DNA from: Amphirosellinia nigrospora
Taxonomy: Eukaryota; Ascomycota; Sordariomycetes; Xylariales; Xylariaceae
Direction: 5' to 3'
Assembly (NCBI GenBank): GCA_004123355.1
Contig: SCHM01000006.1
Location: 930,001-994,000, forward strand
DNA length: 64,000 bases
The notes beneath the pieces are model-generated. The model was not told where the DNA came from. It searched no databases and saw nothing but the letters and a program-made list of their open reading frames with translations. Each line of letters opens with the position of its first letter. Positions within the stretch are counted from its first letter, which is position 1. This document shows positions 39,090-49,600 of this stretch, one piece after another. The position numbers were made by a program, and so were the translations under genes.

Positions 39090-39555
39090 TTTAGATCGTT
39101 TGTAGCGAGGGCTTGAGTGATGGGAGCAGTGGAGAAGCCGCATTGGGCCCTCGGCGTGTGGTGAGGGTGAAGACTAAAGGTTGGTGAAGTTTGTGGGGGG
39201 CCAACTACGACATGCGCTGCTGCTGAGAGACCACATACACCCTGCCTATCTTATGTGCGCAATATCCAGAATTGGGGATACATAAAGACTGTAAGATCAG
39301 AAAAAATTGCTTTTATTCTGATACGAAATTAAGGGAATGGGATATTATTTTGGGGTGAGCCTTGAAGCTGTCTTATCGATAAACCCTGTGTGCTACAAGT
39401 ATAATCACCTACGGCGCTTCATACTAAGTACTTAATGTACCATTAGCTCAGCTAGGACGACCGTCATAATTGTCTCGTTTGACCTTAATTTACGGACATG
39501 GCCTGAATTGCATCCTCCTAAATGTAATTTAAGAGGAATTTACTGCGATCATTTG
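39090..39555. other. Divergent promoter, pus3 and Rho-like gene
   Basis: About 465 bp between the starts of two divergent genes. No other feature was recognised. Confidence 0.5.
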
Positions 39556-40239
39556 ATGGAAGCACATTCAGTTCAAGTTTTGCTGCTCGGTGATGAGAAT
39601 GTGGGGAAGACGACATTTCTATCGTGCGTCAAGATTCATACTATCCAAGGAGCACGATTAACACACGAGACAGCCGGATTAGCAGGGGCGCAAATTCTCT
39701 GGATGGGAATCTCCCGATCACCTTGTTAGAAGACGAAAACCAGCCGTTTATCTTTGAGCTCCGCAATAGAAAGCGGGCATATCGTCTTGAATTCTATGAT
39801 ACCGCCTTCTCCGAGGACTGGCGGCTGCTAGAGCCCGACCTGATCCTTCTATGCTATGACATCAGTCAGCGACTAAGTCTCATCAACATGGAGCGACTTG
39901 TCAGTATTGGACGTCCCTATATCCTCCCATCCAGCTCTAACCACCACCAAACCGCAGTGGACCAAACAGGTCCGGAGTACTTTTCGGACCAGCGATCGCA
40001 TTCCCATCGTAGTAGTCGGTCTGAAGAGGGATCTGAGGTCCGAGACTGACCCGAATGGCATCATTTACCCTCAAGAAGGATACAAGATGTCGCAGAGTAT
40101 GAGAGCGGATAAGTATGTCGAATGTTCGGCGGTCACGGGTGAGCTGCTCAAGTTGGCGTTTGAGGAGATCTGTAATACAGCTGCACAGACCAAGACCGAG
40201 GCGGGTGGCCAGAGCGAGGGTGGTTGTATATCGATGTAA
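39556..40239 (+). CDS. Divergent Rho-type small GTPase
   Basis: Predicted prenylated small GTPase of 191 residues. Exons 39556-39623, 39674-39899 and 39958-40239 (introns of 50 and 58 bp) join in frame without correction. G1/P-loop GDENVGKT is at residues 12-19. The G4-like motif is GLKRDL at 119-124, in place of the Rho TKxD. CSAVTGE is the G5 region, and the protein ends in the CaaX box CISM, so a membrane-anchored form is expected. It is unusual in two ways: G3, normally DTAGQ, reads DTAF (65-68), lacking the Gly and catalytic Gln, and the effector loop has no canonical Rho switch I Thr motif. It may hydrolyse GTP poorly or act by level rather than cycling. I place it in the Rho/Rac-like group but cannot assign a numbered Rho. 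Confidence 0.85.
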
Positions 40240-40342
40240 ACAGTTAGTATGAATAGAGCTGCCATATTGGACGATTTCTTTATGTTCCTGAGAATTGTGC
40301 AGCCAAACTCAGATTCGGCACAATCCGTGCTTTAGAAACCGT

Positions 40343-40843
40343 TCACCGGCCGTTGTCGGTGGTTTCCATGGCGTCCTCGTCACCTTCTTCGGGCTGCGGG
40401 AATTCGCCAAGGACCTCGACGACGATGTTCATGATCTCTTGTTGCTGCTCTTCGCTGAACCGATTCTCCATATCTTCCAGCACGGCGTTGAGCGCGGCAA
40501 TGGTAGTGGGCCGCAGGTTCACAACCATGATGCACTCGCCCTTGGAGATGTTGTAGGGGTGCAGCCTCTGAAGCAGAACAGGAATAGATGCGACATCATA
40601 GGGCAGAGGCTTCTGGCTCAGAGGCCCGGGAAATGTCTCGAAGTATTTGAGCATCTGTGTAGTTTTGTGAGCATGATGAATCGTGCGCAAGATATAATAA
40701 CGGTTTGCCTACCTCCCCCGGAGCGACTCTAGATTGCTTGGACCGCGGCGCTTCTGCGACTGGTATTGCTTGGCTTGGTCGGAGAGAAATGTGTAGACCT
40801 CGACATTGGTCAATACGGCGTTTTGAGCTTCAAGGATCCTCAT
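40343..40843 (-). CDS. rpc17: RNA polymerase III subunit Rpc17/Rpc9
   Basis: Rpb4-like stalk subunit of RNA polymerase III, which pairs with Rpc25 and contacts TFIIIB during initiation. Exon 1 is 40713-40843 (start MRILEAQNAVLTNVEVYTFL) and exon 2 is 40343-40654. The intron is 58 bp. The core LQRLHPYNISKGECIMVVNL, then LRPTTIAALNAVLEDMENRF, is the Rpb4/Rpc9 helical domain. The protein ends in an acidic tail. One base is missing near 40730 at the end of exon 1 (after NLE), needed to reach the GTAGGC donor in frame. Corrected length is about 147 residues, normal for fungi. Confidence 0.87.
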
Positions 40844-41495
40844 TTTTGAGAATTAAAGTAAACTAAAGGAAGGATGACTTGGAGATTACGATTCTCGCAT
40901 CTTAATGATCGCCCTTAGTTGGTGCTCTTGGTATGAGTGGAGGAAGATATCGTCACTAAAATTTATGTAGCTTGTTCACAGTGTGAGTCTTCGAGTGTTT
41001 GCGGCCTGACAGGTGGCGACACTTGGTCACATGGATGCCAGTTAATGATTTAGACTTCAGGTATACTGAACTTGCCCTCATTTCAATTAACCCTGTTTCC
41101 GGTTGGCCAAGATGGGCGTTCCTGTTTGGTGACGTCCTTCTTGGTGGAATACTACTAGGTGATGGGTGATCCAGAGCTTACTCAGGGATGTGTAAAAGAA
41201 AAGATATGATATTACCTAGTCACGGATGATGATATTGACGGAAACGAATGGTTCACTATCTGGACATAGGTCATCCACCAATATTAGAAGCTTGAATAGT
41301 TTATCGTGCCCATTACCTGGAGCACAACACAAAATGATGAATAGTATAGGTCAACGAACCTATGGGCCTGACTGCTGCTCTCCCCCTCTCTTTCCTCATT
41401 TTCTTCTCTCCCTTTATTGTTTCCTTCCTGCCTCTCTCTTCTCTCCTCCCATTTCACACGGCTTTTTTGCCAAACCCTAATCCCGTTATTGACTA
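40844..41495. other. Intergenic between rpc17 and the repeat-rich region
   Basis: The rpc17 promoter and a CT-rich stretch (about 41380-41470). No gene was recognised. The minus-strand frame from 41627 to 41496 is described with the gene fragment at 43309. Confidence 0.45.
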
Positions 41496-41627
41496 TTAGG
41501 AGAGAGCCGTATGTCTTTTACATCTCCGATTCGCTTTTTCCTCTTCGTTGTTGTCATCAGTGATATTTAGAAGTGCGTGCTGAATCTCTTGGAACGTTTT
41601 GCCTTGCGTTCTATAAGACCAAGTATC

Positions 41628-43329
41628 TGTCACACGGATTTTCAGCCCTCGGATGCAGCTCGTTTATTTGTTCCCTTTTGGGCTATATTGGCTACACAGG
41701 CCCAACGGAGGTCCGTTGGGGTAGCCCGAAATCTGTGTATATATAGGCTAGTCAGGTCCCGAGTCCTCTGGAAAGGAATCTAGAGAGTAAGAGGTCTTTT
41801 GACGCTATAGCTAATTATTAGATCTGAAGGAATGAAGCTATTCCTAAGCCCTTAAACAGAGCCCTTGTGACAGATAATTGGCTACCACTCGAAGCCCTTT
41901 TTCCCTTTTGCGCTGGCACGACTAGGACTTGCGAAAGGTATGGCTTATCCCTTTTTTCGCGCTGGTACGACCAGGCCTTACAACGAAAAGTATTGCTTAG
42001 TGCTTACTCCGCGCTGGCGAACGAGTGCTTCGATTGATTAGGTTTGCAAAAAAATTATCTAAGAGGAATTACTTTTCCCGCGCTAGCTATCGGATGACTT
42101 TTCGATTCGACCAGGTTATGTAGGATAAGGTATTAAGAGCAAGAACTTCGAATTGCGCTGGCATGACCAGGTTTTGCGATAAGGTACCTAGACCTATATA
42201 TAGACCTATATACTTAGGTACAGATTTATATACCTAGGCACAGACCTATACCCCTAGGCATAGACTTATATACCTAGGCATAGACCTACACACTTATATA
42301 CAGACCTTTTCTTTTATTGCGCTGGTATAAGCCAGGTTTTGCAGGATATGAACCACGAGTTTCGAGGCGAGCCTTAAGAAGGAGGGGGATAGTGTTATAC
42401 GGATTTTTAGCCTTTGTTTATTTGTTCCTTTTTGGGTTATATTGGCTACACAGGCCTAACGGAGGTCCGTTGGGGTAGCCCGAAATCTGTGTATATATAG
42501 GCTAGTTAGGTCCCGAGTCCTCTGGAAAGGAATCTAGAGAGTAAGAGGTCCTTTGACGCTATAGCTAATTATTAGATCTGAAGGAATGAAGCTATTCCTA
42601 AGCCCTCAAATAGAGCCCTTGTGATAGATAATTGGCTACTACTTGAAGCCCCTTTTCCTTTTTGCAAAATGAAAGGTACCCTTTTTTCGCGCTGGTTTGA
42701 CTAGGCTTTGCGACGAGAGGTATTGCCTGGTGCTTATTCCGCGCTGGCGAACGAATGCTTCGATTGACTAGGTTTGCAAGAGGAAGCACTTTTTCCGCGC
42801 TAGCTATCGGATGATTTTTCGATTCGACTAGGTTATGTAGGATAAAGTATTAAGAGCAAGAACTTCGAATTGCGCTGGCAAGACTAGGTCCTGCGGATAA
42901 GGCATAGACCTACATACCCAGGCATAGACCTATATACCTAGGCATAGACTTATATATAGACCCAAACATAGGTATAGACCTATACACTAACCTATATATA
43001 GACCTTTTCTTTTATCGCGCTGGTATGGCTAGGTCCTGCAGGATATTTCGAGTTTCGAGGCGAGCCTTGAGAAGGAGGGGGATAGTGTTACACGGATTTT
43101 TAGCCTTCGGCTGCAGCTCGTTTATTTGTTCTATTTTGGGTTATATTGGCTATATAGGCTAACGGAGGTCCGTTGGGGTAGCCCGAAATCTGTGTATATA
43201 TAGGCTAGTCAGGTCCCGAGTCCTCTGGAAAGGAATTTAGAGAGTAAGAGGTCCTTTGACGCCATAGCCAATTATTAGATCTGAAGGAATGAAGCTATTC
43301 CTAAGCCCTCAAACAGAGCCCTTGTGACA
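41628..43329 (+). mobile_element. Tandem miniature LTR retroelement (TRIM-like), three LTRs
   Basis: Three direct repeats of about 235-245 bp lie at 41628-41872, 42393-42626 and 43086-43329. The first begins TGTCACACGG and the last ends CCCTTGTGACA, so the outer ends form short TG...CA inverted repeats, as in LTRs. Two internal segments (41873-42392 and 42627-43085) are similar to each other. Each starts with a TGG-initiated stretch (TGGCTACCACTCGAAGCC at 41879), a candidate primer-binding site. Each ends with the purine tract AAGGAGGGGGA just before the next LTR. There are no gag or pol frames. The structure is therefore a non-autonomous miniature LTR element arranged LTR-internal-LTR-internal-LTR. 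No 5 bp target duplication flanks the array. Confidence 0.85.
41909..42345 (+). repeat. Array of short stem-loop motifs inside the TRIM element
   Basis: The first internal segment repeats a motif of the form GCGCTGG-spacer-CCAGG-TTTGCG at about 41910, 41959, 42011, 42080, 42155 and 42320. The second segment has it at about 42688, 42739, 42797, 42873 and 43017. CTGG and CCAG can pair, so each may fold as a small hairpin; some copies have CTAGG. Between the last two copies lies a degenerate run of about 20 bp units containing ACCTATATA and CCTAGGCA. Confidence 0.7.
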
Positions 43330-44223
43330 ACGGGCAACACATACTTGGCAAGCTTTGACTACCTCTCTAGCTTCCTCATCGAGGAATTCTTCGCGGCTAG
43401 TGATGAGTATGTCCAAGATCTTTTCCTCGTCGGACCGTAAACACCGATTGGGGAGTTGTCCAAGTGCTCGTTCGGCCATCTCCTTGGCTTGTCGTATATG
43501 TTCCACGTTGGACGTAATGTTAAATAAGCTCAATGCCTTCATTATGTCGCTCATGGCCGAGCCTGCATGATCCAGAACGGGTGGCTGTCCAGTGGCGTCG
43601 GTCGTACTGAAGGACGTCTCGCCTGCATCCAAGAAGTCATGGCTGTCTCGGTAATCGCTGATGAAGGTGACGATCTGCTTCTCCCAGTTGTTCCAATTGT
43701 CCTCGGCCGTACTTGATTGTGAAGTGACCCATTCTTGATACAAGACGATCCGGTCTTGCAAATTCTGAGCCAGCGGGATGGTGCCGCATAGGCCTTTGTC
43801 CTCTTTATTGTAAAGGGCGTACAAGTTAGCTGTATTGTTCGTGAACTTGGCGACCGCTATTCTCGTGTCTTGTTTCTCAATGACACAGTGTTTCCGCTCA
43901 TCAAAATCGTGGAGGCTCTCCGAAATCGGGCTACGACTGAGGTCTGGCTTGGCAGAGAGGATCTCCCCAACGACCACTGCAAGGTCTGATTTATATATGC
44001 GGCCCTTGGTATCGAGTTCTTTGAACGACCAATCCTCTCCCGCCCGAGTTTTATCGCCGAAGATAGTCCCGATGAAATCTTTCGCGAGCTTGCTGCTTTG
44101 GCTTCCAGAGTCTTCGCCGCGGGCGATGCGAATTATTTGATATGGTTTGCGGTTTGGTCGCTCAAAGTTATATGCCCACTTGCTCTTGTTATAAGCCAAA
44201 TTCACGGGGAGATTTGACAACAT
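43309..44223 (-). pseudogene. Unknown protein truncated by the LTR element
   Basis: An uninterrupted frame of 304 codons starts at 44223 (MLSNLPVNLAYNKSKWAYNF). It has acidic and basic helices such as EHIRQAKEMAERALGQL and no motif I recognise. Its last six codons and stop (43309-43329) lie inside LTR 3, so the native C-terminus is lost. On the far side of the element, the minus strand from 41627 is open for 43 more codons (DTWSYRTQGKTFQ... to a stop at 41496). It begins exactly on a codon boundary if the element is removed. I infer one gene of about 340 codons split by the element; no target duplication is seen to prove it. The remaining N-terminal part may still be expressed. Confidence 0.55.
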
Positions 44224-44709
44224 GCTGGATCATCCAGGCCTGAGGCCTAGGTCGCAGTGTAGTGAATGGGTCGGTTGGTGCAGAATGAAGTTTCTAAATA
44301 TCCCAGCTAGGTTTGTCGGTACTGTAATACCTAGTAGATGAGATGTGGAAGTGATGTTGGTCCATGCAAAGCGATTCGTGAAGCATTTAAATGGCGGAGG
44401 TGTGGATTAATGCAATTCCCATGTGCGCAGACAGGGAAGACTCAGAGAAGGTTGTGGTACCTAACGATGCAATGATGTTGTGTAGGAATAGTCGAGCAAG
44501 CAAGGAAACAATAGTGGCTTTTTCTAAGGAAAGGCTATTCATACAGCTTCTAAGTCATTCGTCTTTATTTTTCTTTTCCCTTTTTTTCCAGAGAAAGTTT
44601 ACACCAGCACCATTGACGAAGTTTGAAAAAATCCAAAGAAAACTAAGCAACTTTACCGAGCCTCTCACTCATACATCTTTTTAAACCAACAACCAAATAA
44701 TCCAATGCT
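44224..44709. other. Divergent intergenic between two unknown genes
   Basis: Promoter-like sequence with a T- and CT-rich run at about 44555-44590, ahead of the start at 44710. Nothing else was recognised. Confidence 0.4.
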
Positions 44710-45628
44710 ATGGATCATCCACTAGAACTACTTGTGCAGAGTATCGAAACTCTGCTCGTAGCTACAGAGAAACACCAGGCCACCGATATCCACCAATGTG
44801 CCGTTTACGATGCTTTGGAGCAGGCTGTCCAGGAATGCAATAAGAAACCGGCAGCATCAACGCCACCAATAGGAGCGCTATCTCCGTACGAGGCGAATTT
44901 TATGAGATTTGTCATTGACCAAGCAGAACGGAAGCTAGAGTCACCGCCCAACTCATACCTTGACATCTGCAAAGAAGCCAAGAAGAAATATGAGCAGTTA
45001 ATGGACGCCAAGGGACTACATCAAAAACCTGACGCCAAAACTCATCCAAATACATATTCCGGGCGATTAGATAGGGATGCCGAGGAGCTTGGACTAAGTC
45101 GAGAAGAATTGCAACGCCGCGCAGATCTAAACATCAAGCAACAACAAGATCATGACACCAATGAGACGAGGGCGAATGAAAGATTTGAGAACTGGACATG
45201 TCCGCGTCGCTTGTTAAGGCGATTTGGATTGTTTGGTCAAGCCCATCCTCTCTTGTCCTCTGGAAATCATCGTAGGTTAGGTAGATTGGTAAGTTACAGC
45301 ATCTTCTGTTCTCCCTGGATGATCCATAGCCTGTTGTAGCTGACGACATATCCCCTGCTGTATAGCATCGCCATCGACCTTGTTACATCGAAGACGACAC
45401 AGAGAAGGAGGATGCTAGAATAAGAAGACGTCTGCATTCGAAGCGGGCGAAATCTATCAACCCTGATGAAGAAAAACCTGGTTTACATGAATCGCAAGCT
45501 ATGGAATGGGTACCAGACGCTGCGAGGATCAGGACGAGTCCTCTTCAGGCAGCAATGATAGTGATGAAGATGAGAACTACGCAAAGGCTTTAGATTGGGA
45601 TCCAGCTATGGATATGGACCTAGATTAA
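44710..45628 (+). CDS. Unknown protein with acidic C-terminal tail
   Basis: Predicted protein of about 280 residues. Exon 1 is 44710-45288 and exon 2 is 45366-45628, with GTAAGT...TATAG intron ends. The N-terminal half is helical and charged (MDHPLELLVQSIETLLVATE; later DRDAEELGLSREELQRRADL). The tail after a missing base near 45521 is strongly acidic (ESSSGSNDSDEDENYAKALD, then MDMDLD). I do not recognise a family. The frame-shifted tail makes sense as protein, which supports one real gene with an indel. It lies between two transposable elements and may be lineage-specific. Confidence 0.5.
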
Positions 45629-45868
45629 GACGAGGGAGTTGAGGCTGGCTTGGGTTTGGCGGCGGTTGTGCGAGCAGCGTAGCTACTAGACAATTCTACA
45701 GATAAGGAAAGGAAGGGTCAAATCTAGTCTGCGGGCATACTCGAGATTTAGTGTGTTGCCTTGAGCTAGTGTGCTTGACTAGCGGAGATACTAAAAAAGG
45801 CAGAGGTGTAGGTCTTCATACAATTGTCAAATCCATTTCAACGCGCCATGTTATAACAATTCACGAAC

Positions 45869-46383
45869 ATGCCAGACTCTATTAGTACCAAAACACGGAA
45901 TACAAAGGGCATCGGCAACCAGCAACCTGACATGCTATATATTGACCGCTATGCCGTCCGAGTTGTTACGGTGAATGCAGCGGGCGAGGTCGTCTTGATC
46001 TATGCAAAGAAGGGAAATTATTACAAGCTCCCAGGAGGCGGCATCAAGAAGGACGAGGACCATGCTAAGACAGCCGCACGCGAGGTGCAGGAGGAGACCG
46101 GGGCGGTGGTCTCAATACGCCAGAACGACGGCTGCATCGGCAGCACTGAAGAGTTCCGGAACGACCTTCATCAAATCTCGTACGCCTACACCACAGACGT
46201 GGTCAACGCCACGGGTCAGCCCGCGCTTACGGAGGAGGAATTGGCCGACGGGCTCACCCATGATGGGTACCAGTGCGTCAGGCCCTCGACAAGATAAGTG
46301 GCGTGGAACCAACCTCGGATCTGCGCCGGTTCATTAAGGAGCGGAATGTCTACTTGCTTGGGGAAGCTGCCAAGAAGCTGTAA
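45869..46383 (+). CDS. NUDIX hydrolase
   Basis: Small NUDIX-fold protein that would hydrolyse a nucleoside-diphosphate-linked substrate; the substrate cannot be told. The NUDIX box is complete: G57, E63 and REVQEETG at 71-78, matching Gx5Ex7REUxEExGU. It follows a strand reading VVLIYAKKGNYYKLPGGG. The natural C-terminus (QALDKISGVEPTSDLRRF to AAKKL) lies in the next frame. One missing base near 46262 connects them, giving 171 residues. Uncorrected, the protein would stop at 46297. It stands 220 bp before the AT-rich element. Confidence 0.85.
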
Positions 46384-46600
46384 ATGCAAAGAGAGTGAGC
46401 AAAAGGTTGCGCCTCGTGTTCATCGTCATTTATACCAGGTATTAATATTAGCCAACGAGCTGTAACCTGTTTGTTTTCCTTTTTTTGATAATGAACCTAT
46501 GATGAGGTTATGAATGATTGCTCTGCAATAGCAATGAACTATACTATGTACTTGCTTGTGCCCACAACCACGACCAGGTTCTCGGGAGGGCTAATACGTA
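46384..46600. other. Short gap between NUDIX gene and AT-rich element
   Basis: Presumably the 3' UTR of the NUDIX gene. The last two bases, TA (46599-46600), may be one half of the element's target duplication. Confidence 0.4.
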
Positions 46601-49600
46601 CATTAGTTTCGAATCGAAATGTCGCGCCCTACCTATATTTTCTATATAGTCCCCCCCATTTTTAGGAAATATACCGATAATAGTATTTTTTATCTGTAAA
46701 CTATATAATAAACATTAATTAAAGCTTATTTTTATGTTAAAAATAGCATTTTTTAGTGTTTTAAAGCTTAAAATGCTTAAAAAAACCTTAAAAAGCAAGC
46801 TTAATATTTTAAAAGCTATAAAAACCGCCGGATTATTATTAAATCTACATAAGCATAATATTAGCTAAAAACGCGTATTTTTTTATGATAATATAAGAAA
46901 TTATATAGAACTTTTACAATTACTACTAAAAGCACTTATTATATCGCTAATTATAGTAGTTTTTTTTTATTACTATTATTTTTGTTATTTTTATCGCTAA
47001 AGCTATCGCTTAGCTTATTTAGCCCTATAAATCGATCGATTTTACAAAAAAAAAATTAGCCGAGCTGTTTTTATTATATAAACCGGGCATAATAAGGTTT
47101 GCTACTACAATTATATATTTTAACGACTTTACTAACAAAAAAATCAAAATATTTTTACGCATAATATTTCCGAAGGGTAAAAAATAAACTATAAAACTAC
47201 TAAAGGTAAAAATAGTACTAATAATAATAATAAACGTAATAATAGCTTATATAAAACTACAGTTGCTAAACAAGCTATTAATAATAAAAAAAAAAATAAA
47301 TTTAAAGCTAACTTTATATTTATTAAAACATTAAAAAAAACCCCTAAAAACAAATATTTATATATAGCTAACAATATAACAACCTACCGAAGTTAAAAAT
47401 AATACTTTTTTAACTACTATTATTATTAATTTCGAGGTTTTTAAAGTATTAAAAGTTTCTAAAGCACTTTTTTAATCTTTATTGCTACTTTTGCTATTAT
47501 TATTTTTCTTTTTTAAAATTAACTTGTTTAAAATAGCAAAAATATTAGCTAATAAAAAAGTTTTAAAGTTTATTTTATATAAAAAACGTTATACTATTAT
47601 AATTCTTAACGCTATTAACCTTATTTTTTATATTAATAAAATATATAAAATATTATTTAATAAAATTAAAATAAAATATTAGCTGCTATACGGAAGCACT
47701 TTATATATTATTATTTTAATAATACTACTTTTAACGCAATTTCTATAAAAATTAAATTAAGCCTTCGAATAAAAAACAAGCATTTATATATTTAACTACG
47801 TTAAACTTTATAATAAATAATACTTTTATATTTATTAATAATAATAAAATCGTTAATATTTTAAAATCTTTAAAAAGTATATTTATTACTATTAAATATT
47901 TATTTAAAGTTAAAAATATTAAAAAACAAACCTAGCAATATTAATAAAAAAAAAAAAAAGTTTTTAAAAATAAATAGTTTTATTATAAATAGTTATATTA
48001 TATATTTACTAGAATTTATTATTTTACTATAAAATATATTAAAATTTAATATATTTTATAGCAAATATAATAGCTATAATATATAGCACTATTAATAATA
48101 TATATAAATAAAAAAAATAAAAAATATTATTGCATATTTATAATATTATTATAGCTTTTATTAAAATTTAATATAGCTATAAATATAATTATATATTTAC
48201 GATAATATAATAAACTAATAGTTCTTAAATAGAAAATAACTATATTATAAACATTATAAACTATAATACTATTTTTTTTAATATTTATATTATATATAAA
48301 TCGCGATTTTGCTTTATAAATATTTGTTTTTTCGTTAAAAATTAATAACTTTTTTTTTCTAAAATAAAAATCCTTTTTATAACTATTACTTTTAACCTTT
48401 TTACTTACTACAGCTAGTTATAAATACTTTATTATAAATCGATACTATAAATAATATTATTAATAAATAATAATAATATATATTAAATATAGCTTAAATA
48501 CTTTCGATTTATTAAACATTTTGCTTACTTTTTTAGAAAAAAATATTATAACTATAAAAGCAATCCTATAGTTTTTACTATATAAAAAGTTTTACTATTA
48601 TTATATTAGCTAAAAAATTTTCCGCAAATAGTTTTTTACTATAAAAAAGCAAAAGCTATATATAAAATACTTTTACTTACTTTGCTAAATATTTTTAAAC
48701 AGTTATGCGCCGCCCAAAAAGCTAGCTATTCGAGCGTAAAAAATAATAAAAAGCTATTTTTAAAGCTAAAAATAACTTATAATACTTATAAAATATTATT
48801 TTAAATAGTATAAAACCTTCGAAGCTATTTAAATAATATAAAAATAACGCTATTAATATAAATCTATCGAATATAAATAACTTTTATATTTATTTCGGCT
48901 TAAAAATTATAAATGCTACTATTACTACTAGGTTAAATTATTAATAGTTTTTTTAAAATATATTATAAGGTTATTTTTATTAAAAAAACTATATATAGCA
49001 AAGCATAACTACTAATAAGTTTAGCAAATATATACTTTTAAAGCCAGGTTACGCAAATATTTTATATAGTAGTTTTATAAAAATATAATTATATTAGCTT
49101 TTTCGGATAATATTATTTTTAGCATTATAAACATATATAAAGTTTTTTAATCTATTAATATAAAGCTTTTTATTTCTAAAAATAAATATAAACCGCTAAA
49201 ATTTACATATTAACTTATTTAAATAGTTTTTTAAGCAATATAACGTATAATAGAATATATTTATAGCTTTAAAAGTAGCCCTAAATATATAAAATATTAA
49301 TTTTTATAATATCCGCGAATTGTTTATTTTTTAGTTCGAGCACTATAAAATGTTTAAAAGCGTATATATAGTTATATTACTTTTATATTATTTTTTAAAA
49401 GCAAAAGCTAAATTTAATACTTAAATATATAAAAATAATAATATTAAACGATTATTATATATATAACCTTAGCGATAATATTGCCGAAGCTATTATAAGT
49501 AATAAATAAATATATAAATTGCGTAAAAATAATATTACTAACGTTATTTATAGTAGTTTTACTTTTTATAATAAGTATTTTTTTTTATTTTTATTTAATT

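Noticed and set aside
41879-41897. Assigning a specific tRNA to the TRIM primer-binding site
   Set aside because: The segment starts with TGG as expected, but its TTCGA-like part sits at the wrong distance for a T-loop, so no tRNA could be named.
47189-47682. Leu- and Lys/Ile-rich frames inside the AT-rich element
   Set aside because: Low-complexity translations produced by AT-rich sequence, not proteins.
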